The translations under genes were made by a program, and so were the position numbers. A model generated the notes under the pieces. It was not told the DNA's origin and made no database searches. It was given only the letters and a program-made list of their open reading frames with translations. From positions 15,996,001 to 16,060,000 of the forward strand of contig OZ199838.1 of the NCBI GenBank assembly GCA_964304625.1: a stretch of 64,000 bases of DNA, given 5' to 3'. Below are positions 47,740 to 64,000 of the stretch, one piece after another (position 1 is the stretch's first letter; each line of letters opens with the position of its first letter). Source of the DNA: Kudoa neothunni (taxonomy: Eukaryota > Cnidaria).

Positions 47740-49610
47740 AGCATAAAAATATTTCTTTAAGCGTTGGGAGTCAGCACCTAACAACCCAAAAAATTGCCCA
47801 ATAATGATAGTTAACAAAAAATAATTAATCTTCGGTTAATATTTTTTACAATAATTAAGCTTCTAATCACCCATCAAAGAAAAGAGTATTAATACTGATA
47901 ACAGGTACGAATATTAGCCTGGGCAACTCGTATATCAACTATAGATTTAAACTATGCTCCAAATATACCCTATCACGCATCCCTCTATAGAACAACCTAT
48001 CAAAACATTACATCTTTGCTCTAGTAGTACAGTGGTTCACCAAATTTATTCGATTATATTTTTCAAGCAATCACCACCATCATCATAGATGGCACTATTG
48101 TTCATTAGAGTTTTCTACTAGTGTCCAAAGTCCAACAAATACAGCACTAATAACCGTTAAGGAGATAATGATTACTACTTACGTTAGAGACCCAGTGCAA
48201 ATATTAATGATGATAATAGGGGTATAAAAATTTGTCAAAGATTTTCAACCTATCCTAGTTTATCTTTTATAAACTAATCAAAATAATCCATTAATACGCC
48301 AACAAATTTATTTTAATTTTATAATAATACAAAAATAAATATTCCATATTATAGATCAAAAGATCATCACCTTATCACTGTTAATGTTGACTTCACTTCA
48401 AGGAATAATTAATTAATTTTTTTTATTACAATAATATTTAAATTGTCGTTTTAATGTATTTATGTGCAGAATCGTATTTTATCAGAATTCTATTATATGT
48501 ACAAAATGGATGTTGTACACATTATTTATGACCTCTATCGATACTGAACAATTTAGGACGAATTAAATAATAATCAGCAACGCCCATATGATTACAATTA
48601 ATGATAATTTTTTAATTTTAAGAAATAATCATAACCATGTTATTAATACAAATCGTTAACAGAATAAAAAACGTTATTACGACGATTACAAATAATATGA
48701 ACCAATAATATCAGGTGCAGTGATGGATCGGTCGTATGTCGTATGTAATCCCCCGGGGATGGGGTTTTTGGTACGTATTATCGATCTCGGTCGGATAATA
48801 TTTGATTTTCATAGGTTTCTAGGGCCGAATTTAAAAAAAAGTCATTAAAATGGGTAAAAATAAAAAATAATGAATTTTAGCTTGAATACGAAACATGAAA
48901 CTGATTCCTGTCCAATGAAGGTTTACCCCACCTCGACCTCGATACAATAACAACGATTCCAATCATAAGTGAGTTAAGATGTTTAACTAACAACAGGTTC
49001 TTGTATCAAGATTTAGTATATTTCATTTTTGATGCCTCAAATGGGATTGCGAACGACTTGTCTTCTATTGTATAATTCAAAAAAACCGCGATATCGTTTA
49101 TGTTTTTGTTGTAAATAGGAATTAAAATTTTTCAATCATGAAATTCATAGTTTATCAATTTAGTCGTAATCAATTCGTGTAGATTTTAATAAGGCGTTTA
49201 TTTTCCGAGTTTTAAATTTTGTGTTTTTTAACACTATTTGGATATAAATACATAAGGGTACAAAATACTACCATACGTCTAAGTAATTGTGATTATTGCT
49301 TCATATTTTAAGATTATTCTTCTATTTTTTTAAAAACTTTCCGAAAAAAGTGATTAAAACCGGGAAGTCACGTGAGTAACAATCTGGAAATTTCTCCACC
49401 TTATTATATCATTTAGATCTAATTTATTTAATAAAGACATTCAACAAATATTATATATCGATTGTATATTTGATTATTAAAAATGTGTTGCTTTTTAAAA
49501 AGCTACATCTAAAATCAAATATATGCCTAAAAATATTAATATGATAATTTAAGTGAAGTGTGAAGTGTGAAGCTCACCAAAATCGGTTACCTACTGTATG
49601 TACTATGTAC

Positions 49611-49659
<49 letters not shown>
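47740..49659. other. Intergenic
   Basis: No gene recognised. A (TA)n tract at 49620-49654 directly precedes the hAT element. Confidence 0.4.
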
Positions 49660-50717
49660 CAGAGGTGGCCAGACTTGCCAAGATCGGGAGCCAACTTTAT
49701 GAGTGCTCAAATTTTCAAGAGCCACAAGATATTAAAATCATTTATGTACCCTTTCCTTAGTTTAAACTTACATTTTTTAAAGATATTTAATAAATATTAA
49801 GATAAGATGTTGTAGAATAATAAATAAAGTTGTTTTAATTTTTTCTTATTCATTGAATCACTGGGAAAGTAACATATAACTTGTACAGGTATAATTTATG
49901 ATGGTTCTTCCAAAAAAGTAAATTAATAGTTAATAATCCAAGAAACTAGTTCTCATTGAAATGGTAGGTAGCAAAATTAATGGAATATTTTTCATATTTA
50001 CTCATATATGGTAGTCAGATAAAAAATAAAATTAAATATTTACGAATAAAATAATAATTAATAATAAAAGTATTTCATGTTATGAGAAATTTTTTCTAAT
50101 GTTACAAGTCCTTTATTTTTCCTTATTATCAGTGAGCTGACGGTAACAATAATCTGGTTCGTACGCTGTTAACGCTGTGCGAATTAGTTCCGTCAGGTGT
50201 TTGCTTGTGGGGAAGAGTTCCCGATGCTTCGATTGTACAAACATTAATGTTGAATAAATAAACTCATAACCATAAATTGTTCCAAATTTAGCAACACATT
50301 TGAAACGACTTTCATTTAATTTGGAATATTTAGTTTCTAGAATGTATTTCCATAATTCGATCAAAGAGGTGGAATCATGTTTAAAGCTTTAACATGTGTT
50401 TTATTCTTTCGATGTCTATCACTTTGGTAATGAATAAACACTAGTTCTAATTGTATTTCCTAAGGAAACTAGTAATAATTCTAATATGCATCAAATATTA
50501 AAACTATATGGTAATTTGTAGCTATGTTTTCTAATAAAAAATATTATCTGGTTTACGATTAAAGAGTTCATTTCTTCACCTGATCCTGATCCTGATTAAG
50601 TATTTCAAACTTTGTACTTTTGTGAATAAACGTTATCGTGAATTAAAAAAATTAAACTAAAAAATTTTTGTCCAGAGTCACTGTATAACGTTCCAAGACC
50701 ACATGCGACCGCCCCTG
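49660..50717 (-). mobile_element. hAT transposon remnant, about 1.06 kb
   Basis: The left end is CAGAGGTGGCCAGACTTGCC; the right end, reverse-complemented, is CAGGGGCGGTCGCATGTGG. Both are hAT-type termini. A minus-strand piece (50364-50113) matches the C-terminal dimerisation region of hAT transposases of the ZBED5/GTF2IRD2-like group: KFGTIYGYEFIYSTLMFVQS, then LIRTALTAYEPDYC. The rest of the transposase is gone, so it is an internally deleted copy. The flanks are atacatat on the left and atatgtat on the right, which are inverted copies and not a direct 8-bp duplication. Confidence 0.75.
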
Positions 50718-51149
50718 ATATGTATAAAGTGGAAGTGCCAGCAATTTCGCATATGCATCCAAATTTTTTCAAAATCACAATGTTTCAAAAAACCTTAGAA
50801 TCGTTTTCACACTACCAAATGTCCCCAAACGTGTTTAGATAGTGGTGATTTTGTCGATTCAAAGTTGGTTTATCGGATCACCTTAGTTCAACAATAGGAT
50901 TAACACCGGCTAATGCCATGATGAAGTTAACATTCTCCCTTATATTTATATGCTCTATTAATGTCGATTGAACGATACCATCTATATTTTATATTTATGT
51001 ATAAGGATGGCGTTTGTACAAATACACTCCTTATAATGTAGTTGCCTTGATAAAAAGTCTATATTCACACTATTAATAGCGAGTTGATGGTGCATGTTGT
51101 AATCAGAAAGAGTGATGCATTATTACAATGGATATACTGTTTTCATTTA

Positions 51150-51730
51150 AACCGTCCGCTAAGTTTGAATTTCCGTGATTAAATTCAATGTCGATGGTTG
51201 TACTTTTACTTCACCCAATTATTTAAATTCTTTATGTCGAAGTTGAGGCGAATTGTAGTTGTTTATGGGGAAAAGTGCATTGAAGTTCTTGCCGGGGGCC
51301 AAGGGATATTAATTTGAGCAATCAAAATTAATTTTCGTCTATCTCAATATTTTTTCTATTTATTTGTCTCCCCTAAACAGTGGTGCATAAACTTTCTGAT
51401 CCGTACCAAAAAAAAACACTTTAAACACCACATTAAGGGAGTTTAAATAATTCGGGGATACAAACTAAATACGACACTGACGTTAAAATATTTAATTTTG
51501 ATGCCGGCCCGAAGTTTTTAAATGAACTCCGTGATTGGTATACTCCTTCACAGAAATGATCATAATTTAAATTTCATATTCACAGTCGTTAAAATATAAT
51601 GCTTAAAAATTGTTCTTTTAGTTTGATTGAATCTATAGGTTAATTTGAAATATTAATATAATTTTTTAACGTTACTAAGAAACGTATCTATGCGAAATCT
51701 TCCCCAAGCAACGCTGGGCAGTACCTACTA
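51150..51730 (-). repeat. Unclassified interspersed repeat, copy 2
   Basis: The reverse complement aligns with 13235-13990, without the 160-bp inner segment. It lies just downstream of the PSMC2 stop codon. No reading frame. Confidence 0.7.
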
Positions 51731-51890
51731 GTAATTTAGTTTACAATTTATAGGTTGTTCTTAATTATTGCTAATTTATTAATTATTATTAATTATGATT
51801 TAGGACAAACAAATAAGATTATAATCACGCCATTATCGGCACAACAACATATAACAATATAAGAAATATTAATTTTGTGTGTGTGTGTGT

Positions 51891-53855
<1,965 letters not shown>

Positions 53856-54451
53856 TAGTCGAATTTGCGCATGCGAATAGTTGTTTGCGCACATATTCCC
53901 TCATTTAACTTACTCCTACTCCAATATCCAATCCAATATTGTGATTTTTATTGTTATTTTGTAGGATGGCTAATTAATAAGGAATGCAAAATTTTATTAT
54001 TTATTCAACTAATAAAGTTTTATTGTAGTTTTTTTGGATAATAAAAAATAATTTTTCTTTAATTCTTAGAATAAACGCGCCATTTTTATTACCATTTTTT
54101 TTCTTCCAAAAAATTTTTTATGAGGTTTCAATTTTGTGTTGAATGAATAGAAATGTCTAAGTGAGCGTTATTTGATGTTTACATTATTGACGAAAAACAG
54201 AAATTTCTATGATGTTAGATTAGATATGTTAGATATGTTAGATTAGATATGTTAGATATATGTTAGAGGCGATTCGAAACGTCAACAACTAGCTAATCTA
54301 ACTAACTAATACGGGTACCCTGCCCTGCTTTTCGGATATCAACTTGTTAAATTATGAGCTTTATCGCTAACACAAGGTCTTTGTTTTATAGTTTTGCGAC
54401 TGTACTACTTATTTTTGTTGTTAAGCGCTGCCTAAATTGGACTTTTATCTC

Positions 54452-54484
<33 letters not shown>

Positions 54485-55172
54485 TTGATACACATTACAA
54501 TTACCCCCTCGAACCCCGAATTTAATTTAGTGGATGAAAATTCTGTTGCTCATAATGTTTAATTTTAAGTAGTTTCATATAAAATATCGAAAAATTAGAG
54601 CTGTCATTTCAAAAATTAAAAAGATACACGCATGGTGCCAAATTTTTTAACATTGGGAAGGGGCTTATTTTAATATGCGAGAATGCGCACTTATTTTTGT
54701 TAATTTGTTTTTAACCAAGAAATTACCCTCTCACCGTCAGAAATGCAATATTAAATTATTTATTATAATTTTGATAGTTCGAAATTTAGTTTTTCGCATT
54801 CATTGTCTAATTTAATCGGTAGTCATCTTACTCCCCATTATTAGAACTGTATTCGGATACAATACCATCGTATTGACTATATAAAATAGAATCCGATTAC
54901 AGTTTAACGTCTGATTTGTGCCTATCTGGTAATAATATGATTTTTAGAAAGTATGCTCTATTTATTCCCGCTAAAACATGGATAATGCCAAAGTCGGTAT
55001 ATTTCGCGAGTATTCGGGCAGAAATTGGTAATAATATAAAAAGCATATTTATTAATGTAAATAAATTTGATTAATTACAAATGTATATTCTGGGAGTATA
55101 TCATTTTTAATGTTTTTTTTAATTGGTATTCGACTTAATCATAACCCATTAATCCTGATTTTTTGTTGGCTA
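53856..55172. other. Intergenic upstream of PSMC2
   Basis: No gene seen. It contains a short tandem repeat of 'tgttagattagatatgttag'-type units at about 54208-54268 and a (TA)n tract at about 54451-54485. Confidence 0.45.
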
Positions 55173-56234
55173 CAATCGAACCTGGATATTGCGTAATTTT
55201 TGGGTGAAGGGGAAAATTACGTAATACAATGTATTGAATTCATTGTGTTAGCGACTGCGCATTATGTACAAAAAATAAAAATTTATTGGAGCTAAAATAA
55301 CGGATAATTTCAATTTGTTTGCACAAATTTTTGATTATTTCAGATATGAACTCCATAACTGTGTGTTTTGAAAATAATTCTATTGAGTTTTCTGATTAAA
55401 TTATTTAATTAATCAATCTTTAATTTGGTATATTTTAGTATACAAGTACAATGTTCAAAAAGCAGAGATTTTCTAAATCAGTTTTGAATTATAGTCAATG
55501 ATACGTTTACTCATGCATGATTTAAAGTTATAATAAAAAAAATTAATATACTTAATTAAATATGAATTATCCATATTTATTACGTTGCACTCTTCATATC
55601 GTAGTGAATTTTTTTAAAATTAATTCCAAATCTATTTTTAAATTCCACGAACCAACCGTTACATTTGTCAACACCTATGGATTTAACTTTTTTTTCATTT
55701 CGCATTTTAGTTATTCATGTATAGAATAAATTAACTAACTCCATGTAGTTATCCTCTATTATTCTTTTTTTTGAAGCCGAAATAATAGAATTAATAATAT
55801 CATTTTGAGAAGTTAAAATTCTAGTAATAGTGGAATGCCTCGTAAATATATTATATATTATATTGGGACTAGATAATTTTATATTATTAGATAGTTTGGG
55901 AGGTTTAAAGTCATTCTCTTTTCTCCTGTGAGTGATTTAATTGAATTATATTATTCGATTATTTCAATTTTTTCAGCCAGTGTTCGCTGATTCTTTACTA
56001 CACTTATTTAGCAGAATTATAAAGAAGATTAATTGAGGATTAAAATGTTACGCAGTAGTAAATTTGAGTTTAACACACAAACTTAGTTTTATACTTGTTT
56101 AATAAAAACTTTTTTATTCGCTTTCTCAGTTAACATTAATTTAAATAATATAAAAGCAATTTTTAAGTAATAAATTTAAGAATCATTTATATTTCAATAA
56201 ACTTGTGAAACTACGCAATATCCAGGTTCGACTG
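55173..56234. mobile_element. Non-autonomous pogo-like element, 1,062 bp
   Basis: The inverted ends are CAATCGAACCTGGATATTGC and, reverse-complemented on the right, CAGTCGAACCTGGATATTGC (one mismatch). They are flanked by TA on both sides (55171-55172 and 56235-56236). TA duplications and CAGTCGAAC ends fit the pogo branch of Tc1/mariner. The interior is AT-rich without a transposase. A hairpin with related arms lies at 21331-21399. Confidence 0.8.
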
Positions 56235-56940
56235 TATATAACTAGAGACAGTAATTTTCAATTTAAATCGATAAATGTCGAATTTTTTAAAATATTTATA
56301 CATTTTCGGATACAATCGAGATATTTCGTCGATTATTTTTCATTTTTTTATGACTGAAAAAGCAGACGAATTGACAATTATATAGCCGAATATATATTCA
56401 AATGAGGAAATTGATCTAAAAATATACCAAAATTTGATAACGTCAATCAACGGGAAATTCTCACACCATTGAAATGATAAAATGATAGGTCCTGGATTTT
56501 AGAGAATAAACAAAGCCAAATATTTCGTATTGTCTAGGGTAGGCCGAGATTCGGTGCATACAACGCTATCACCTACAGCCATGGAAAGAAATTTCTCAAA
56601 AGTTATACAGTGAATCTAGCCTAGTGTTTGAACAAATGAGAAGGTTTTAAGTATTATATTCTAAGGAAAATTTTAAAAAATTATGTTCATGTTTATTGCA
56701 TTGACATTTACCGTGAAAATAATTTTTGATATCGCGCACGCCCTTATTTTTAAAAGACGAATTTTTTTTAAAATAGTTGTCGAAAATTACGGTCTCTATA
56801 TATAACGGAATTTGCGCTAGATTGCACCCCAAATACTCTCAATTCTGTTCGTAAGGAATCCACCCGACGTTTTAGATCAAATAATGTGATTAACTTTATC
56901 ATGATGGTAGCCCATCATGCTTAGATTATTTAGCCAACCC

Positions 56941-57434
56941 GTAAATCTACAAATCCATAAATCTACAAATCCACAAATCTACAAATCTACAAATCCACAA
57001 ATCTACAAATCCACAAATCTATAAATCTACAAATCCACAAATCTACAAATCCACAAATCCACAAATCCACAAATCCATAAATCTACAAATCCACAAATCC
57101 ATAAATCTACAAATCCACAAATCTACAAATCCACAAATCCACAAATCCATAAATCTACAAATCCACAAATCCATAAATCTACAAATCCACAAATCCATAA
57201 ATCCATAAATCTACAAATCCACAAATCCATAAATCTACAAATATACAAATCCACAAATCCATAAATCTACAAATATACAAATCCATAAATCTACAAATCC
57301 ACAAATCCATAAATCTACAAATCTACAAATCCACAAATCCATAAATCTACAAATATACAAATCCACAAATCCATAAATCTACAAATATACAAATCCATAA
57401 ATCTACAAATATACAAATCCATAAATCTATAAAT
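56941..57434. repeat. 8-bp minisatellite, about 62 units
   Basis: Tandem aaatctac/aaatccac/aaatccat/aaatatac units without interruption. The variants recur in a higher order (often ...ctac, ...ccac, ...ccat). It adjoins the Merlin remnant at 57517. Confidence 0.97.
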
Positions 57435-57516
57435 CGGTCCAGATGGTAAATCCAACTAAGACATATTGAGAGATAATCCTTTCCAATATGACTTCATTTC
57501 TAACCTCAGTCAACAT

Positions 57517-58043
57517 TTAAAATATATTTTCATCTTCATCGATTCCTCCAACTACCCACTCGTTTAGATTCACAAGCACTATACCGCAATGGTATTTGCG
57601 CTTGTGTATTTGGGACTCGATATTAAGATACTCCATGTAGATTACAAATATATATTTCCAATTAAAAACTGTTTTTCTTGAGTAGATCTTCAATTGTCTC
57701 ATTATATCGTAATTCATTTAAATATCATTAACGTCTGCATAAATCAGATAAAAAATTTGCCATAAAGCAAGCTTTTCCCCTTCAAAAAACGTCCCTTTTC
57801 TGAGTGATGTCTTTTTATTTTATACATTTATAAAAACGGAGTATAAAAAATTCAATATTGCCTTCTGGTCTGAGTAGCATATCTGAATGACAAATTTCAC
57901 ACGAGCGGATTTTTGGCAGGAAACCAAATCTTTGAAATAAGAATAATAAAAATATTAATTTAGGATAGTCTTTTTTTAGATTAAATACATCTTCTATAAG
58001 GATATCATCAATTTCAATCGTAGAATAATCCATTTTTAGGGGG
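57517..58043 (-). mobile_element. Merlin (ISXO2-like) transposase, N-terminal remnant 3
   Basis: Minus-strand pieces: FQRFGFLPKIRSCEICHSDM (the N-terminal zinc-finger-like segment: GLLP, then CxxC) and SQIHKRKYHCGIVLVNLNEW followed by VVGGIDEDENIF (the first catalytic block, ESxFGKRKYxxG...WVFGG). The usual Glu-Ser context is present as ES. The C-terminal half is missing; the minisatellite begins about 80 bp beyond. The copy is dead. Confidence 0.75.
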
Positions 58044-58396
58044 CGAAGAGGAGCGATTGCCCCGACTTTCGTGACTATACCGTACTTTAGCCCAATTCGT
58101 TATTATAGCGCATATGCGAAAACTCGATATTGGGCAGTAAAAGCTCAGGTCCCGATCTAGCACGCAATATCGAGACCTACCGTGCTTTCAAGCCGTGTTT
58201 AATCCTATTCTTACATTCGCGCTCCCACGAACGCTAATCCAGATTAATTTTATCTAAACTCAATTTTTGTCCAAAAATCGTCAGTGAATAAAGTATTTAG
58301 CTGTCATAAAGTTATAAAAATATTCTCAAACACGCAATGAAAAAAACAAATTTAGTACAAATTGAAATCGTTATCAAATATAAAATAATCCCATTC

Positions 58397-61079
<2,683 letters not shown>

Positions 61080-62451
61080 CTTAAATTAATAGTCGGGAAT
61101 TTTCGTTAATCTTTAATTTTGAAATTCAGCTTATTCGGATATTTCAAATTTCTCCAATCAACCTATTTATAGTTATTGTTTAATTTATATAATTTAATGA
61201 CCCCCCCCCCCCCCCCACATAATATGCTTATATTTTTAAGTGACAGACATATCATGGATCTAATAATTTTATTGCTCTATAATCATAAGAAAATAACTAT
61301 AATAAAATAAAATTAATTATTTTGGTTAGACACAAAATATATTTTAATTTTTTTGTTGTGGAATGAAAACTTTAATTCACTAAGAATGTAGAAAATATGC
61401 ATTATAGTGACTGAATATGTTCTTTATTAGAATGTACATTTTTTTAGAGAATCATTAAAACGTTTATAATAGTAAGTAGGACGAATTTTTTGTTTGGATA
61501 AAATCACAAGGTCCCCCCAATCTGCGTGCGTACTGTATTTTTTTATTACGTAGATTTTTTGAATATTTACTTTCACAGGTGAAATATTGCGTTGAATAAT
61601 CGATTATAACTTTGATGATTGCGCTCTATAACTATAAATCCTAAAAACATTTTCGCTGTGAAGTCACGTGAGGTGTTACAATGAAGTTATTGAAAAATTT
61701 GTCCATGTTTTAATTATAGGTAATATAAATTTAAGTGAAGAATGAGGGACAAGTTTATAACAAATTTAAAAAGATAATAATTTCAAATAATTTCCCATAA
61801 TTTCCAGTAATTTATCAGGGTGATTTTCCTATATTTATTATTCCCTATTGTTCATTTAATTTAAGTAAAACTAAACTGTGTGATGGAGTGGGGAAAAATG
61901 AAAAAATTTATTTACGTTCGAAATAATTAAAAATAATTTTAGATTTATTTAATTTTCTTAATATGGAAAATGCTAAAATCTTTTTAGTCTAAAATAAAAA
62001 TATTTGTTGTAAACTTTGCTATATAATTGACCATGTATTAATAAAAAATTATTTGTTTGGGATTCTTCTATTTATATTATTTATGTAATATTTATAAAAA
62101 ATAATAATGATAATAATTTAACAATAAGAGAATTCATGGACATTCCTAAAATTATATCAAAAATCTTGACTGGAAAGCAGAGCTTACTCTTTGGTTATTT
62201 GAATATTGCAAAAAATACATAAACTAAAATTCAATATTTTTTACCTGATTTTTACTTAATTTTTAAATATAAATGCATAGAAAATAAAATAAGCACAATT
62301 AGTCGAAAGTAATGATAGGTGATGCGTATGCATGGATTGGGAATAAATTGATGAGTTCAAATGTTGTACTTATTATTATCATCTGAACTTTAAAAAACCA
62401 AAGACTTTGTTAAAATTAAAAATATGTAGTCAAATTCTTAATTAACTCTCT
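61080..62451. other. Intergenic upstream of NDUFV1
   Basis: No gene seen. A C16 tract lies at 61201-61216. Confidence 0.45.
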
Positions 62452-63353
62452 AAGTAAAATGGGGTAGATTTTAACCCCACGTGAATTTTGCCATCAACAT
62501 TATAGCATATTAATGGAACATAACTCCTCCCACTTTTTATAATCATTTATCTTCATGGATGCTTTCAGAAAACTGAATTGAAATTTTGTTTGCGATATAT
62601 AAAAAAGTAAATGTAAAAACACCTTTCAAACAAATTTGGAGTAGAAATCTACCCCACATTTTTCTTTCATAAAATTAATTTAAATATTGATATATGTGAA
62701 TTTTAAAAATTTACGGAAATTCTATCGAATAAATAACGAAACACTATACATGCGGTGCCTGTTCGCATGCGCATCATCGATATAAACATGTTATCCTCTC
62801 CTGAATTGAATACAGAGAAAACTCTTCATACCCTGATTATTCTTATACTAATTTTTCATCATATGATAACAATCCGTCAGTTTTCTTTGTTCTGCGTTGT
62901 AGAGAGCATAAAAAACAAATAATTATTCAACAGTTTGACATGCTTTGTGTTTTAGAAAGAGTTTAAAAACATATATGATAACTTTCTTTAAAATAAGCAT
63001 TGTGTGCCATTATTTAATGTTTTCTGTGAAGTATAAAACTGCGATGATGAAAATAAGATAAATTAATTTATAGCTGATATAAAACTTGAATTAAAGGTAA
63101 AAACTCGGAAACACACCTATAAAAACAATCATATTCCAAAAAACGTAATAAAATAATTTTCGCAAATGCATATATGATACATAACTTGAATAATTGGTCA
63201 TTTATTCAAAGTTTACTCGATGAATTTTCCTTGTATTTTGTCTATCAAAGCTGACTTTTATTTTGGACAATTTTATCAAATACAAACGCAGGGTAGATTT
63301 CTATCCCATTTTTATTTGGAGGGTGCACATTTATCAGCTACTTAGAAGGTTAA
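62452..63353. mobile_element. TTAA-flanked piggyBac-like MITE, about 0.9 kb
   Basis: The left end is TTAACTCTCTAAGTAAAATG; the right end, reverse-complemented, is TTAACCTTCTAAGTAGCTG. Both ends are followed inward by a 'ggggtagattt'/'gggatagaaatc' block. No coding frame. Confidence 0.55.
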
Positions 63354-64000
63354 TATCATTATCATTACTGGTTGGATTTTTGTAAAGGAATTGGCTATTG
63401 ACACGGGTCATATTGTTCAGATAGGTACAGTTTAGATTGTATTTAATTATTCGTGGCCTCTAGAAGTGGGAGCGATTTGCCAAAAATAATTAAACACCCT
63501 AGAATCTAAAAAATAAACGTTATAGATTAACTCTAAATAGGAGTAACTTAGATGAAAAACTTCCGTACCAATAGACAGTGTCTCTTTAACGTGATAAAGC
63601 CTTTAGCGACTCTTAAATTTATTTTGAAGCATAAACAAGCTATTTGAGATGTGTTTTCTCTCTTAAAGCATTATGGATATAGTTAAGTAAAATAGATTTT
63701 GATCATTTTAAATAAAACACATAATTCGAGATAATAAGTTGTTGTCATGTCATGTTGGAATAATTCGAGTCTCTATACGCATTCTAAAAACGATGTACGA
63801 TACGTGTAGATTTTTAAAATAATTAAATTTTTGTGATAACTGCTAAAATGAAAATTCCTTTTATCAAATATATCGATTGAGAAAGAAACTATATTCGTCT
63901 TTACGATAAGTTTTTGCTCAAAATACAGCCCCTCTCAATCTCAATACATGCCATGTAAGTTAATAAGAAATTATAGGTCTATTCGATCTAACCAATATTT
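63354..64000. other. Intergenic, right edge
   Basis: Nothing recognisable. Confidence 0.4.

Noticed and set aside
56941-57434. CRISPR-like array
   Set aside because: Units are 8 bp and contiguous, with no spacers, in a eukaryotic genome. It is a minisatellite.

Overview
This is an AT-rich (well over 65 % A+T by eye) animal nuclear genome window. Genes are split by very short introns (25-60 nt is typical), and long introns and intergenic DNA carry decayed DNA transposons. An adhesion-type GPCR, a multi-Kunitz secreted protein and a BAR-RhoGAP point to a metazoan. The compact introns and AT bias would suit a parasitic or otherwise streamlined lineage, but I cannot name the species. No virus-like or LTR element was recognised.

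Layout. Positions 1-576 (minus) hold the first exons of one receptor gene, running off the left edge. Positions 2983-32051 (minus) hold a paralogous gene. I spliced it by hand into 32 exons whose phases fit throughout: a signal peptide, about 24 ectodomain exons (mostly about 95 codons, mostly phase 1, many with a Cys-x4-Cys pair), a GAIN-like stalk, a GPS motif and seven transmembrane segments. If it is one gene the protein is about 2,787 aa. The weakest join is exon 13 to 14; if that fails, this is a secreted ectodomain gene next to an adhesion GPCR gene. Inside it, 20024-25530 and 25731-31226 are near-identical and abut a 200-N gap. I read this as two overlapping contigs joined by a scaffolder, not a true duplication.

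The right half is gene-sparse with ordinary host genes: POLR3H/RPC8 (37889-38809, plus), a five-module Kunitz-like secreted protein (43165-44637, plus), a RICH-like BAR-RhoGAP (45909-47739, minus), PSMC2/Rpt1 (51891-53855, minus) and NDUFV1 (58397-61079, minus). POLR3H, PSMC2 and NDUFV1 could be spliced to full length (216, 432 and 473 aa).

Mobile DNA includes three Merlin (ISXO2-like) remnants, one piggyBac remnant with matching ends plus several TTAA-flanked MITEs with related ends, a hAT remnant, a Tc1/IS630-type transposase relic, pogo/Tigger-like elements, a tRNA-derived SINE, an unclassified interspersed family (three copies) and two conspicuous tandem arrays. The best candidate for something undescribed is the receptor system: tandem adhesion-GPCR paralogs with long arrays of an unrecognised FnIII-like Cys-x4-Cys module and an upstream block better conserved than the coding sequence.
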